Shown piece by piece: positions 39,219 to 47,989 of a stretch of DNA of 64,000 nt. Source of the DNA: Pseudaestuariivita atlantica. Its GTDB lineage: Bacteria; Pseudomonadota; Alphaproteobacteria; Rhodobacterales; Rhodobacteraceae. The notes beneath the pieces were generated by a model. The model was not told where the DNA came from and ran no database searches. It saw only the letters and a list, made by a program, of their open reading frames with translations. Both the position numbers and the translations under genes were made by a program. The DNA is taken from assembly GCF_001205715.1 (NCBI RefSeq), contig NZ_AQQZ01000005.1:1-64000 (forward strand). The letters are read 5' to 3'. Each line of letters begins with the position of its first letter. Position 1 is the first letter of the stretch.

Positions 39219-40251
39219 CAGCTCCCTCCCCGCACCCCGCCCGTCCCTGTGGTCACGGGCCCGGAAACTCGACCGGGTGGTTCTGACCATCCTCGCGCTC
39301 CTCGTGGCCATCGCACTTCTCGACCCTGCCCAATTCTGGCCCACGGTCACCTTCACAGCGGGCGCATTGGTGAATACCGCGCCGTTCATCCTGTTCGCGA
39401 TCCTCGCGGTCGGCTACCTCAAGGCGACGGGAGCGGAAACGCTGATCGCGCGCTCCTTCGAAGGCCGCGAGACGCAGATGATCTTCATGGCCGCGATCCT
39501 TGGCGGGCTGTCCCCGTTCTGCTCGTGCGAGATCATCCCCTTCATCGCCGCCCTGCTGGCCGTCGGTGCACCGCTCAGCGCGGTGATGGCGCTGTGGCTT
39601 GCCTCGCCGCTGATGGACCCGGCCATGTTCGCGATCACCGCCGGTACGCTCGGATACGAATTCGCGCTGGCCAAGGCGGTGTCGGCCGTATCCCTCGGCA
39701 TCGCAGGCGGTTTCGTGGTCAAGTTGTTCGCCTCCGGCCCCGTCTTTGCCGACCCCCTGCGCGCGAAACCGCAGATCAGCGGATGCTGTAGTGCACGGAA
39801 ACCGTTCGAAGGCAGACCCGTCTGGTCGTTCTGGACCGAGGAGCCCCGGCGCACCGCCTTTCGCGATGCCGTCCTAGAAAACGGCGCGTTCCTGCTGAAA
39901 TGGCTGACGGTCGCCTACGTCATCGAGGCGCTGATGCTGAACTACGTTCCCGCCGAATGGATCGCGCAGGTGCTGGGCGGCGACGGTGTCGTGCCGATCC
40001 TCCTTGGCGCACTGGTGGGGGCTCCGGCCTACCTCAACGGGTATGCGGCGGTGCCGCTGGTCGATGCCCTGCTCGACCAGGGGATGGCGCAAGGGGCCGC
40101 GATGTCCTTCGTGATCGCGGGTGGCGTCAGCTGCATCCCGGCTGCGGTGGCCGTCTGGGCGCTGGTCAAACCGCGCGTGTTCGCCGCCTACCTGGGCCTC
40201 GGTTTCACCGGCGCGGTGCTGGCTGGTCTGGGTTGGGCGGCCATCGCCTGA
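39211..40251 (+). CDS. DUF318/ArsP-like permease
   Basis: A 346-residue membrane protein with about eight to ten TM segments in two related halves. GGLSPFCSCEIIPFIAALLAVGAPLSAVMA (Cys104, Cys106) and VVPILLGALVGAPAYLNGYAAVPL are the paired family signatures. A central cytoplasmic loop carries Cys192-Cys193. Members export methylated or organic arsenicals or serve as metal-linked permeases. Control by the ArsR protein encoded just upstream supports metalloid or organometalloid efflux. Confidence 0.82.
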   Translation: MADSSLPAPRPSLWSRARKLDRVVLTILALLVAIALLDPAQFWPTVTFTAGALVNTAPFILFAILAVGYLKATGAETLIARSFEGRETQMIFMAAILGGLSPFCSCEIIPFIAALLAVGAPLSAVMALWLASPLMDPAMFAITAGTLGYEFALAKAVSAVSLGIAGGFVVKLFASGPVFADPLRAKPQISGCCSARKPFEGRPVWSFWTEEPRRTAFRDAVLENGAFLLKWLTVAYVIEALMLNYVPAEWIAQVLGGDGVVPILLGALVGAPAYLNGYAAVPLVDALLDQGMAQGAAMSFVIAGGVSCIPAAVAVWALVKPRVFAAYLGLGFTGAVLAGLGWAAIA

Positions 40252-40256
40252 GCCGG

Positions 40257-41177
40257 TCAGAACCCGTCGAGCATTGCCCGGCGTATCGCCTCGGTCACCT
40301 CGGCGGGATGGGTATAGGGCAGCCCGTGCCCCGCCCCGTCGATCACCTCTTGGCGGCAGTCCCGGTTCCACTCGGTCAGACGGCCCACGGCGCGCAGGGG
40401 GATCACGTCGTCGTCGCGCCCCCAGATCGCCAGAACCGGGATCGCGTCTGCCGCCACCGCGCGGTGTTCCTCGGCCAGCGACCGGGCCAGAAGGCCCCGC
40501 GTCGACGACAGGACGGCGGGGACAAACCCCTGCACGTCCAATTCCTCCAGCTGCCGGGCCGCGATGTTGTCGACGGCCGAAGGTCGCGGATCGGACAGAA
40601 CCCCGTCGCGGAAGCGTGACGGCCAGAAGGCGTGGAACAGCCAGTCCCCCACCAGCGGCACATCCCGCACCATGAGCGCCATGGCATCCATCTTCAGTTC
40701 CATCCCGGCCGGGGCCAGCAATACCAGTCGCTGCACCCGGCCCGGATGCGCCGCCGCAAAGGCGGTCACGATAGCGCCGCCCATGGAATAGCCGACGAAT
40801 GTCGCAGGCTCGCGGATGGCCTGGTCATCGAGCAGCTCTTCCAGCTGGCGCAGGAAAAAGGCCGCGTCCTGCCGCCCGCGCACGCGATCCGAAAAGCCGC
40901 GCCCATAAAGGTCGTAGATCAGCACGCGGAACCCCAGCGTCGCCAGCATCGGGCCCAGCGCACGCCATACGAAGGACGGCGTCGTCAGACCGTGCACGCA
41001 CACGGCGACAGGTCCGCGCGACGGTCCGATCCAGTCGTAATGCGTCAGCCCCGACGGCAGCTCTGCGAACCTGCCCGGAGCACGCGCCCGCACGCCCGGC
41101 CCCATCTTCGAGCGCAGCGCCTCGCGCACGAAGGGTGCCGCCGCGATCACCCCCAGGACGAGGATCAGCCAGATCAC
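40257..41177 (-). CDS. Alpha/beta hydrolase with N-terminal membrane segment
   Basis: A 306-residue hydrolase: HG oxyanion region AVCVHGLTTPSFVW, nucleophile elbow GYSMGG, acid in IWGRDDDVIP and His in GAGHGLPYTHP. Residues 2-17 are hydrophobic and suggest an inner-membrane anchor. GTG at 41177 was chosen as start because it overlaps the upstream stop as GTGA and has GGAGGG seven bases before it. Substrate unknown. It closes an operon with the HAD and ornithine-cyclodeaminase-like genes. Confidence 0.85.
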   Translation of the reverse strand: MIWLILVLGVIAAAPFVREALRSKMGPGVRARAPGRFAELPSGLTHYDWIGPSRGPVAVCVHGLTTPSFVWRALGPMLATLGFRVLIYDLYGRGFSDRVRGRQDAAFFLRQLEELLDDQAIREPATFVGYSMGGAIVTAFAAAHPGRVQRLVLLAPAGMELKMDAMALMVRDVPLVGDWLFHAFWPSRFRDGVLSDPRPSAVDNIAARQLEELDVQGFVPAVLSSTRGLLARSLAEEHRAVAADAIPVLAIWGRDDDVIPLRAVGRLTEWNRDCRQEVIDGAGHGLPYTHPAEVTEAIRRAMLDGF

Positions 41178-42073
41178 CGCGCGGCCCTCCACGCGTCGAG
41201 AATGTAGCGCGATGTCATCAGGTCCAGATGCGCGCCCCCGCCATTCTTGAACAGCGTGATCTCGTCATCCGAACCGCGCGCGAACGGGCCCTCGTAGAAA
41301 TCGGCCAGCACGTGTTCGCGGGGGATCACGCCCGCCTCGAGCGGGATCTTCAATTCGCCGATATGGCCCAGCGTGGTGTCGAAACTGTCCACGAAGACGC
41401 GCGCGCGTAGCAGCGCGGCATCGTTGGCTTCGCGCATGTCGGGACGGTAGGCCCCGATCAGGTCGACATGCGTGCCGGGGCGCAGCCAGTCCCCGTCGAT
41501 CAGGGGTTCGGTCGTCATGGTGGCCGAGGACACGATATCCGCCCGCGCGACGGCGTCAGCCAGCGCATCAGCCACATCGATCTCGAGATCGCGCGCGAAC
41601 CGCTCCGCCGTCTCGGGCGTCCGGTTCCAGACGGAAAACCGCGCACCGGGAAACCACGCGCGATAGGCCGCGACAAGCGACCGGCCCACCGTTCCGGCGC
41701 CGACGATCAGGATGTTCCGGCTGTCGGGTCGGGCAAGGCGAGACGCCGCCCACGCGCTGTCGCCTGCCGTCTTCCATTTCGTCACGAGGTGGAAATCGAG
41801 GATCGCCTCGGGCGCGCCGGACGAGTCGTTGAACAGCGACACCGCGCCATTGATCATCGGATCGCGGCCGGGAAAGACGGTGGCGGATTTCACCGCAAGC
41901 CCCAGCCCGTCGATCCACGCCGCCCGGTTCAGCAGCGTGTCCGGGTCGCGGTAGAGGAAACTGTCGGCGATCTCGGCCTTGGGGCGCGTGTGGCCGGCCT
42001 CGAACGCCGCGCCCAGTGCCTTCCAGTCCAGCAGCGGGTCGGCGTCCTCGAAAGAGATAAACGGCAGGCTCAT
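41174..42073 (-). CDS. Ornithine cyclodeaminase / mu-crystallin family protein
   Basis: A 299-residue NAD(P)-binding protein: AEIADSFLYRDPDTLLNRAAWIDGLGLAVKSATVFPG in the N-terminal catalytic part, then NILIVGAGTVGRSL and VSSATMTTEPLIDGDWLRPGTHVDLIGAYRPDMREA. Family members deaminate ornithine, reduce ketimines or make N-substituted amino acids, so the reaction is not fixed. It overlaps the HAD gene by ATGA and the hydrolase gene by GTGA, giving a tight three-gene unit. Confidence 0.87.
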   Translation of the reverse strand: MSLPFISFEDADPLLDWKALGAAFEAGHTRPKAEIADSFLYRDPDTLLNRAAWIDGLGLAVKSATVFPGRDPMINGAVSLFNDSSGAPEAILDFHLVTKWKTAGDSAWAASRLARPDSRNILIVGAGTVGRSLVAAYRAWFPGARFSVWNRTPETAERFARDLEIDVADALADAVARADIVSSATMTTEPLIDGDWLRPGTHVDLIGAYRPDMREANDAALLRARVFVDSFDTTLGHIGELKIPLEAGVIPREHVLADFYEGPFARGSDDEITLFKNGGGAHLDLMTSRYILDAWRAAR

Positions 42074-42690
42074 GCCGCCTCCGCCATGCTCAGAATCCCG
42101 TCGTCGACCAGTCGCGCCGCGAACCCGTCGGGACCGTCGAACAGGTGCGTCTGCCACCCGCGCGCCTGCGCGGCGGCGACATTCTCGGCCCGGTCGTCGG
42201 CAAAGAGCAAGCCGCCCGGCGCGTGCCCGCTTTCCTCTTCAACCGCCGCGTAGATCCGCGGGTCGGGTTTCACCAGCGCCATGTGCCCCGAGATGAAGCG
42301 CTGGTCGAACTCTGCCAGGAACGGCCATTCGGCCTCGGCGATCTCGAACGTGCCGATCCCGAAATTGCTGAGGGCAAGGCAGGGCACGCCCTTTGCCCGC
42401 AAGGCGCGCAGCAACCGGACCGAGCGCGGGATGGGCGGGCCTGCAAGCTTCAGCCAATCGTCGTGCCACATCATGACCTCGGCATGCCATGCCGGATGCC
42501 TCGCCGCTTCCTCGGCCACGCGGGCGTGGAAATCCGCGCCCTTGTCGATGTCGTTGTTCATGTCGTGCAGGTCGATCGCGTTGAACAGGGCGCGGCGGCG
42601 GTCCGCGCCGATCACCGCGTCGTAGTGGCGTTCGGGCTGCCAATCGATGAGGACGTTGCCGATATCGAAAACGACGGCGGTGACGTGCAT
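42070..42690 (-). CDS. HAD-superfamily hydrolase
   Basis: A 206-residue phosphatase-like HAD protein. Motif I is VFDIGNVLIDW (nucleophile Asp9, followed by Gly in place of the second Asp at 11, a change also seen in YihX/dehalogenase-type members), motif II ALSNF, and motif IV FADDRAENV. The YihX-like group hydrolyses sugar phosphates. It begins the operon continued by the cyclodeaminase-like and alpha/beta hydrolase genes. Confidence 0.85.
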   Translation of the reverse strand: MHVTAVVFDIGNVLIDWQPERHYDAVIGADRRRALFNAIDLHDMNNDIDKGADFHARVAEEAARHPAWHAEVMMWHDDWLKLAGPPIPRSVRLLRALRAKGVPCLALSNFGIGTFEIAEAEWPFLAEFDQRFISGHMALVKPDPRIYAAVEEESGHAPGGLLFADDRAENVAAAQARGWQTHLFDGPDGFAARLVDDGILSMAEAA

Positions 42691-42735
42691 GAAAAGGGCT
42701 CCTTTGCCTCCTTATCCCAGCCCGCGCGCGCCGGT

Positions 42736-43698
42736 TCAACCACGGCGCAGGGTGGGTGCGTCGGCGGCCAGCCTGCGGGCATTCACCGTCTCGCGCCACA
42801 GCTGCAAAAGACCCGCCCCGATGATCAGCGTAATGCCGAACCAGCCCAGCAGATCGGGCAGATCGCCGAAGACCAGGAAGCCGGTCACAACCGAAATCGG
42901 CATCGCCACGTATTCGAACGGCGCCACGAAATTGGCCTCGCCCAGCCTGTAGGCCTGGCTGATCAGGAACCCGCCGAAACAGCTTCCCGCCCCGATCAGC
43001 AGGAACAGCCACCAGTCCACCGCATCGAGGGCGGGCCATGCGCGGAATAGGAAATCGAGAGCGGGGCGGGTCGAGCCGGCAAAGGCACCGTCACCCAGGA
43101 TCAGCCCCGACACCGCGCAGACCGCTATGAATACGATCTGGATATAGGCCGACATGGTCGCCGCCGATTCCGTCGTCCCGATCTTGCGGGTGAGGACCGA
43201 CAGCATGGCGTAACCGAACGCGGCGGCCAGCGGCAGCAACGCGGCGGACTGGAACGCGGTCGTGCCGGGCCGAACCATGACAAGCACGCCCGCAAGCCCC
43301 AACCCCACGGCGGTCCACCGCCACGGCCCGACCGTTTCGCGCAGGAACAGGACCGACATGACCGTGATGATCAGGGGCGAGACGAAGAAGATCGCGACGC
43401 CATCGGCCAGCGGGATCTCGGCCAGTCCAAGAAAGAAAGTGAGGTTGGCGAACACGACGCAGGCACCGCGCAGGATATGCAGGGCCAGTCGCTTGGTGCG
43501 GAACACCTGCCAGCCGCCGTAGAACGGCATGATGAGGATCAGGAACAGGGCAAGCGCCACGAGCGACCGGATCAGCACGACCTGGTGCAGCGCGTAGGTG
43601 TCGCTCAGGAACTTGATCGAACTGTCGACCAGCGCAAAGAACATCACGGCGAGCGATGCACTTGCGGCGCCGCGCAGGTTGGAGGATGCGGGGATCAT
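42736..43698 (-). CDS. EamA/DMT-family transporter
   Basis: A 320-residue membrane protein with ten predicted TM segments in two EamA repeats (for example PLADGVAIFFVSPLIITVMSVLFLRE and EANFVAPFEYVAMPISVVTGFLVFGD). These are drug/metabolite exporters or importers of small organics. A second DMT gene at 53059 has similar signatures. The start at 43698 was favoured, since the longer form adds 19 polar residues. Confidence 0.85.
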   Translation of the reverse strand: MIPASSNLRGAASASLAVMFFALVDSSIKFLSDTYALHQVVLIRSLVALALFLILIMPFYGGWQVFRTKRLALHILRGACVVFANLTFFLGLAEIPLADGVAIFFVSPLIITVMSVLFLRETVGPWRWTAVGLGLAGVLVMVRPGTTAFQSAALLPLAAAFGYAMLSVLTRKIGTTESAATMSAYIQIVFIAVCAVSGLILGDGAFAGSTRPALDFLFRAWPALDAVDWWLFLLIGAGSCFGGFLISQAYRLGEANFVAPFEYVAMPISVVTGFLVFGDLPDLLGWFGITLIIGAGLLQLWRETVNARRLAADAPTLRRG

Positions 43699-43777
43699 GC
43701 CCCGTGTGTGACGGCACCGCGCCGCGGCGTCTGGCCCGTTTGCGACGTCGGCCATGGCGTGGAGGACCCGCGGCTTG

Positions 43778-44236
43778 TCAGCCAGCCACCTGCGCCGCCC
43801 GCCGCATGGCCTGCTCCAGCGCGTTCAGGAAACGGGACCGGTCGGCCTTGGAGAACGGGCGCCCGCCGCCGCCCTGCGCCAGCGGGTTGGCGGCGCGCAC
43901 CTCGGTCATCAGGTCGCGGGTGGCGAGCTTCGATCCGATATTGGCTGGGGTGAACCGCTCCCCGTCATGGTTGATGACGTCCGCGCCCGCCGCCACGCAG
44001 CGCGCGGCCAGCGGCACATCCGCCGTCACCACGACGTCGCCGGGGCCGCAATTCTCGGCGATGTGGTCATCCGCCTTGTCGAGACCATCGGCGACGATCA
44101 CGAGGTCAACCCACGGGTTCGCGGGCGGGCGCAGACCGCCATTGGCCACCAGCTTCATCCGCGTCTTGTGGCGCGTCGCGACGCGTTCCGCCTCGCCCTT
44201 GACCGGGCAGGCATCCGCGTCGATCCACAGCGTCAC
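43778..44236 (-). CDS. YaiI/YqxD (DUF188) family protein
   Basis: A 152-residue protein of the PIN-like DUF188 family: [17 protein letters not shown] at the N-terminus, [52 protein letters not shown] and [21 protein letters not shown]. The conserved acidic residues suggest metal-dependent nuclease activity, not demonstrated to my knowledge. The start is GTG at 44236, overlapping the fghA stop as GTGA. Confidence 0.9.
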   Translation of the reverse strand: MTLWIDADACPVKGEAERVATRHKTRMKLVANGGLRPPANPWVDLVIVADGLDKADDHIAENCGPGDVVVTADVPLAARCVAAGADVINHDGERFTPANIGSKLATRDLMTEVRAANPLAQGGGGRPFSKADRSRFLNALEQAMRRAAQVAG

Positions 44237-45063
44237 GCGTAAAGCGCCTCGGCATGGAAGGTCACGTGATCCTCCATGAAGGTCGAGACAAAGAAATAGC
44301 TGTGATCGTACCCTTTCTGCAGGCGCAGGGTGGCTTCCTGACGGCGTTTCGCCACCGCTTCGGCCAACGCCTCGGGGCGCAACAGGTCGATGAACTGGTC
44401 GTCGGTGCCGGTGTCGCACAGGATCGGCCCGTCGAATCCGACCTCTGCCATTTGCAGGCTCGCGTCGTGCCGCGCCCACGTGCTTTCGTCCTTGCCGAGG
44501 TAGGCATTCAGCTGTTTGCGCCCCCAGTCCGACGCGGTGGGATTGCTGATCGGCGCGAAGGCCGAAACCGAGCGGAACCGCCCCGGCAGGCCCATGGCAA
44601 GCGTCAGCGCGCCGTGACCGCCCATGGAATGGCCGGTGATCGCCTGCCGCTCCATGTCCAGCGCAAAGTTTTCGCCGACCAGCGCGGGCAGTTCCTCGGC
44701 CACGTAGTCCCACATGCGGAAATGCGGTGCCCACGGCGCCTCGGTCGCGTTCACGTAGAACCCCGCGCCCTTGCCCAGGTCATAGGCCTCGTCATCGGCC
44801 GCGTCTTCGCCACGCGGCGAGGTGTCGGGGAAGATCAGCGCGATTCCCTGCTCGGCCGCCCAGCCTTGCGCGCCCGCCTTCACCATCGCGTTTTCATGCG
44901 TGCAGGTCAGGCCGGACAGGTACCACAGCACCGGCACGGGGCCATCCGCCGCCTCGGCCGGCAGGAACAGGCCAAAGGTCATGTCGCAGCCGCAGGCCTC
45001 TGACGCGTGCGTGTAGACCCCTTGCGTGCCGCCGAAACAGCGGTTTTCCGATTGCGTCTGCAT
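44233..45063 (-). CDS. fghA: S-formylglutathione hydrolase
   Basis: A 276-residue esterase that hydrolyses S-formylglutathione to formate and glutathione, the second step of glutathione-dependent formaldehyde oxidation. Seen: [13 protein letters not shown], nucleophile [10 protein letters not shown] (Ser146), [10 protein letters not shown] with the acid, and KGYDHSYFF with the His. The first enzyme of the pathway is encoded at 54005. It lies directly downstream of the AEC transporter gene on the same strand. Confidence 0.95.
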   Translation of the reverse strand: MQTQSENRCFGGTQGVYTHASEACGCDMTFGLFLPAEAADGPVPVLWYLSGLTCTHENAMVKAGAQGWAAEQGIALIFPDTSPRGEDAADDEAYDLGKGAGFYVNATEAPWAPHFRMWDYVAEELPALVGENFALDMERQAITGHSMGGHGALTLAMGLPGRFRSVSAFAPISNPTASDWGRKQLNAYLGKDESTWARHDASLQMAEVGFDGPILCDTGTDDQFIDLLRPEALAEAVAKRRQEATLRLQKGYDHSYFFVSTFMEDHVTFHAEALYA

Positions 45064-45072
45064 GGGCGCTCC

Positions 45073-46005
45073 CTAGTTGAGCGTCGCCGCCCAGGCGATC
45101 ACGCCCGAAACGGTCAAAACGCTGATGAGTGTCGACACAAGGATTGCCGCGCTGACCCGCTGCGGCGCAACCCCGTAATGCTGCGCGAGGATAAAGATGT
45201 TGCCCGCAACCGGCAGGGCGGCAGCCGAGATGATGACGCCTGCGCCGAAGGCGTCGACCTCGAAGATGTAGAGCGCGGCGAAGGCCACGAAGGCCGGGTG
45301 CAGCACCAGCTTGAAGGTCGAGATATACAGAGCGATCGAAATCCGTTCCGCCGATTTGGAGGCCAGCGAGGCCCCGATGGCAAACAGCGCACAGGGCGTC
45401 GCGGCATTGCCCAGCGTGACGAGGAATTCGTTGGCGACCTCCGGCATCTCGATGGGCAGGGCGGCGAATCCAAGGCCCAGCACGATGGACACGATCATCG
45501 GGTTCTCGATCAGGCCGCGCCCGATGGTGCGGAATATCGACAGGTCCAGCCGCCCGGTCTTCCCGATGGAGATCAGGATCACGATGAGCGACGAGAACAC
45601 GATCAGGTCCACCGCCAGCACCAGGAGGTTCGGCCCGATGGAGGCATCGCCGAGCAGCAGCGCCAGCATGGGCAGGCCCAGGAAGCCCACGTTGCCGATC
45701 ACGGCGCATTGCGCCTCGACCGCGTTGGTCGCCACGTCAAGCCCGCGAAGCAGTCCGACCAGCGTCGCCAAGCCGTAGACGAACAGCGTCCCCCACAGGT
45801 ACGCCGCGACGAGTGACCAGTCGAGGATCTCGCCCAGCGACAGCGAGGCGGCGAAGCGGAAGATCATCGCGGGCAGGGCGAAGTAGAAGACGAACTTGGT
45901 CAGCCACGCGGTGGCTTCCTCGGCGAAAAAGCGGCTGGCCGCGGCGCCGTAACCAAGGCCGATCAGCGCGAAAAACGGCAGCGTCTTCAGGAATATCTCG
46001 GCCAT
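45073..46005 (-). CDS. AEC-family transporter
   Basis: A 310-residue membrane protein with about ten TM segments typical of the auxin efflux carrier family: it begins MAEIFLKTLPFFALIGLGYGAA and contains CALFAIGASLA and LPVAGNIFILAQHYGV. Members move organic acids such as malonate. It starts upstream of fghA with 9 bases between the genes, so they are likely cotranscribed, but a shared function is unclear. Confidence 0.86.
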   Translation of the reverse strand: MAEIFLKTLPFFALIGLGYGAAASRFFAEEATAWLTKFVFYFALPAMIFRFAASLSLGEILDWSLVAAYLWGTLFVYGLATLVGLLRGLDVATNAVEAQCAVIGNVGFLGLPMLALLLGDASIGPNLLVLAVDLIVFSSLIVILISIGKTGRLDLSIFRTIGRGLIENPMIVSIVLGLGFAALPIEMPEVANEFLVTLGNAATPCALFAIGASLASKSAERISIALYISTFKLVLHPAFVAFAALYIFEVDAFGAGVIISAAALPVAGNIFILAQHYGVAPQRVSAAILVSTLISVLTVSGVIAWAATLN

Positions 46006-46036
46006 GACCTTGGTGGTACCACGGACGCAAGGCCCG

Positions 46037-46924
46037 TCAAGGCGCCAGCGCGTCCGCCAGTATGTCGAACACGCGCCGGATGCGGGCCGATGTGCGCAAC
46101 TCCCGGTGCACGGTCAGCCAGTAGGGCACGGGGATCGGGGTGAAGTCTTCGCAGACGGGCACGACATCGGTGAAATGCTCGGCCACGTCGTCGATCATCG
46201 CGCCAACCCCGAACCCGCGCCGCACGAGGTCCCATCCGACCGCGCCGCTGCGGGCGATCACCCGGAACTGGTCGGGCGTGGGATCGAGGCCAAGATTGCC
46301 GAAATCCGACATCATCCGGTCGATGTCGTCGAAGGCGATGATCGGCACGCCGGCGAGGTCGGCCACGCTGCGCAATCCGCCATGCCGGTCCCGGAACTCG
46401 GGCGTGGCGTACAGCGCGGCCTTCCGTTCCCGGACCTTGCGCGCGATCAGGTCCGGGTCCTCGGGGCGGACGTGGCGGATGGCTATGTCCGCCTCCCGCC
46501 GCCGCAGGTCGGACAGGCTGTCGGTGATGACAAGGTCGATGATCAGACCCGGCGCCTCGGCCTGCAGGCGTTCGAGGATGGGCGGCATCAGCGTCACGGC
46601 CACGGCATCGACCACGCTGATCGCCACGGTGCCCGTCATCGCCTGGCTGCGGCCTGTCGCCGTCAGCGTCAGCTCTTCGGCCGCCGCACCCATCGCCTTT
46701 ACATGCGGCAGGAGGTCCCGGCCCGTGGGCGTCAGCGAAAGCGACCGCCCCACCCTTTCGAACAGCGCGACGCCCAGCTTCTCCTCGAACGCCGCGACCT
46801 GTCGGCCAAGCGTCGGCTGGGTCAGGCCCAGCGCCCGCGACGCCGCCGACAAAGACCCTTCTTCCGCCGTCGCCAGAAAGGCGCGCGCCTGGTTCCAGTC
46901 GAAGTCGAAGGCCGGAGGTTTCAT
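46037..46924 (-). CDS. LysR-family transcriptional regulator
   Basis: A 295-residue LTTR. Winged HTH near the N-terminus (FLATAEEGSLSAASRALGLTQPTLGRQVAAFEEKLGVALFER) and a periplasmic-binding-like effector domain follow. It is divergent from the methyltransferase gene with a 92-base gap, the usual layout for LTTR control. Met codons at 46924 and 46936 are both possible starts; the first is favoured. The effector is unknown. Confidence 0.9.
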   Translation of the reverse strand: MKPPAFDFDWNQARAFLATAEEGSLSAASRALGLTQPTLGRQVAAFEEKLGVALFERVGRSLSLTPTGRDLLPHVKAMGAAAEELTLTATGRSQAMTGTVAISVVDAVAVTLMPPILERLQAEAPGLIIDLVITDSLSDLRRREADIAIRHVRPEDPDLIARKVRERKAALYATPEFRDRHGGLRSVADLAGVPIIAFDDIDRMMSDFGNLGLDPTPDQFRVIARSGAVGWDLVRRGFGVGAMIDDVAEHFTDVVPVCEDFTPIPVPYWLTVHRELRTSARIRRVFDILADALAP

Positions 46925-47016
46925 GCGAAATTGCATACCAAATCCACGGAATTCCGCAATTCCGGCGCAATCCATACGGGGATAAACAGGCGCCATCTCA
47001 ATCATGGACACAAAAA

Positions 47017-47637
47017 ATGAGCACCGCTCCGGCATTCTGGACAAAAGCCGCTCGCAAATACGCGGCCAGCCCGATTTCGAACCCCGACAATTACAACGAC
47101 ACCCTCACCCGCACCCGCGCGCACCTGTCGCCGGGCGATCACCTGCTGGAGCTTGGCTGCGGCACCGGCCCCACGGCGCTTGCCCTTGCCGGGTCGGTCG
47201 CGCAGGTCACGGCGACGGATTTTGCCGCCGGCATGGTCGAGATCGCCAACGAACGGCTGGCAGAGGTGCCTGTCACGAACGTCACGTTCCGGACCGCGAC
47301 CATTGCCGAGGCCTGCGCGGACGGCCCGTATGACGCGATCGCCGGCTTCAACCTGCTTCACCTCGTCAAGGACATCGATGACGCGCTTGCGGCTATCCAT
47401 GACGGGCTGAAACCCGGCGGCGTCTTCATCTCGAAATCCGCCTGCGTGGCATCGCGGTCGCCGATCATGTGGCCGCTGATCAAGGTGATGCAGGTGTTCG
47501 GGCGCGCGCCTTATATCCGCTGGTTCACAACGGGCGGCCTGAAACGGCGGATCGAGCGTGCGGGGTTCACGATCATCGAGGAACACACCTATGGCGGGTT
47601 TGCACCGACGCTGTTCCTCGTGGCGCGACGGCAATAA
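47017..47637 (+). CDS. Class I SAM-dependent methyltransferase
   Basis: A 206-residue methyltransferase: motif I LLELGCGTGPTALAL, motif II region VTATDFAAGMVEIANE and post-motif PYDAIAGFNLLHLVKDIDDALAAIHDGLKPGGVFISK. The C-terminal stretch WPLIKVMQVFGRAPYIRWFT suggests a small-molecule or lipid acceptor. It is divergent from the LysR gene. Its stop lies 2 bases before the first TetR-type operator at 47639. Confidence 0.88.
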   Translation: MSTAPAFWTKAARKYAASPISNPDNYNDTLTRTRAHLSPGDHLLELGCGTGPTALALAGSVAQVTATDFAAGMVEIANERLAEVPVTNVTFRTATIAEACADGPYDAIAGFNLLHLVKDIDDALAAIHDGLKPGGVFISKSACVASRSPIMWPLIKVMQVFGRAPYIRWFTTGGLKRRIERAGFTIIEEHTYGGFAPTLFLVARRQ

Positions 47638-47638
47638 C

Positions 47639-47716
47639 TGAACCGTTCGGTTCATTTTTTCCTTGCAATCTGAACCGATCGGTTTAGATATGGATTGAAC
47701 TGAACAGATCAGTTCA
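47639..47716. promoter_or_regulatory. Three TetR-type operators with embedded promoter
   Basis: Three palindromes with arms TGAACCG / CGGTTCA or close variants lie at 47639-47654, 47671-47686 and 47701-47716, about 30-32 bases apart (three helical turns). A promoter, TTGCAA at 47663-47668 and TAGATA at 47685-47690, brackets the middle site. Bound repressor would therefore sit between -35 and -10. The target is the small gene at 47738, then the tetR gene at 47990. Confidence 0.85.
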
Positions 47717-47737
47717 CTTCTGGAAAGGAATCGCCCG

Positions 47738-47908
47738 ATGAAACCGCTTCTCTTGGCCGCCATTCTGACCGCCGCCGGTGCCTTCAGTGCCGCAGCAGGC
47801 TCTTACATGACCGATCTTCCGCTGCTGACCTTCCCCGGTGAAACCGGCGGCACCCTGTCCACCCAGTCGGGTATTCTCCTGCCCGTGCCCGGTGAAGCCG
47901 GCAAGTGA
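47738..47908 (+). CDS. Small predicted exported peptide, unknown function
   Basis: A 56-residue ORF with AAAGGA eight bases before its ATG. Residues 1-21 form a signal-like segment (MKPLLLAAILTAAGAFSAAAG). The mature part, about 35 residues, contains two similar short blocks, TFPGETGG and PVPGEAGK, and no cysteine. It sits directly behind the triple operator and ahead of the TetR gene. I do not recognise the family; the strong regulation argues that it is real. Confidence 0.65.
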   Translation: MKPLLLAAILTAAGAFSAAAGSYMTDLPLLTFPGETGGTLSTQSGILLPVPGEAGK

Positions 47909-47989
47909 TGCCGCGCCGTTCCCCGGCGGCACGCTTGCCCGCAGGGCCCGGGTACACCTATACTCGGGTCCTGTCGGTGGAGGACATCC

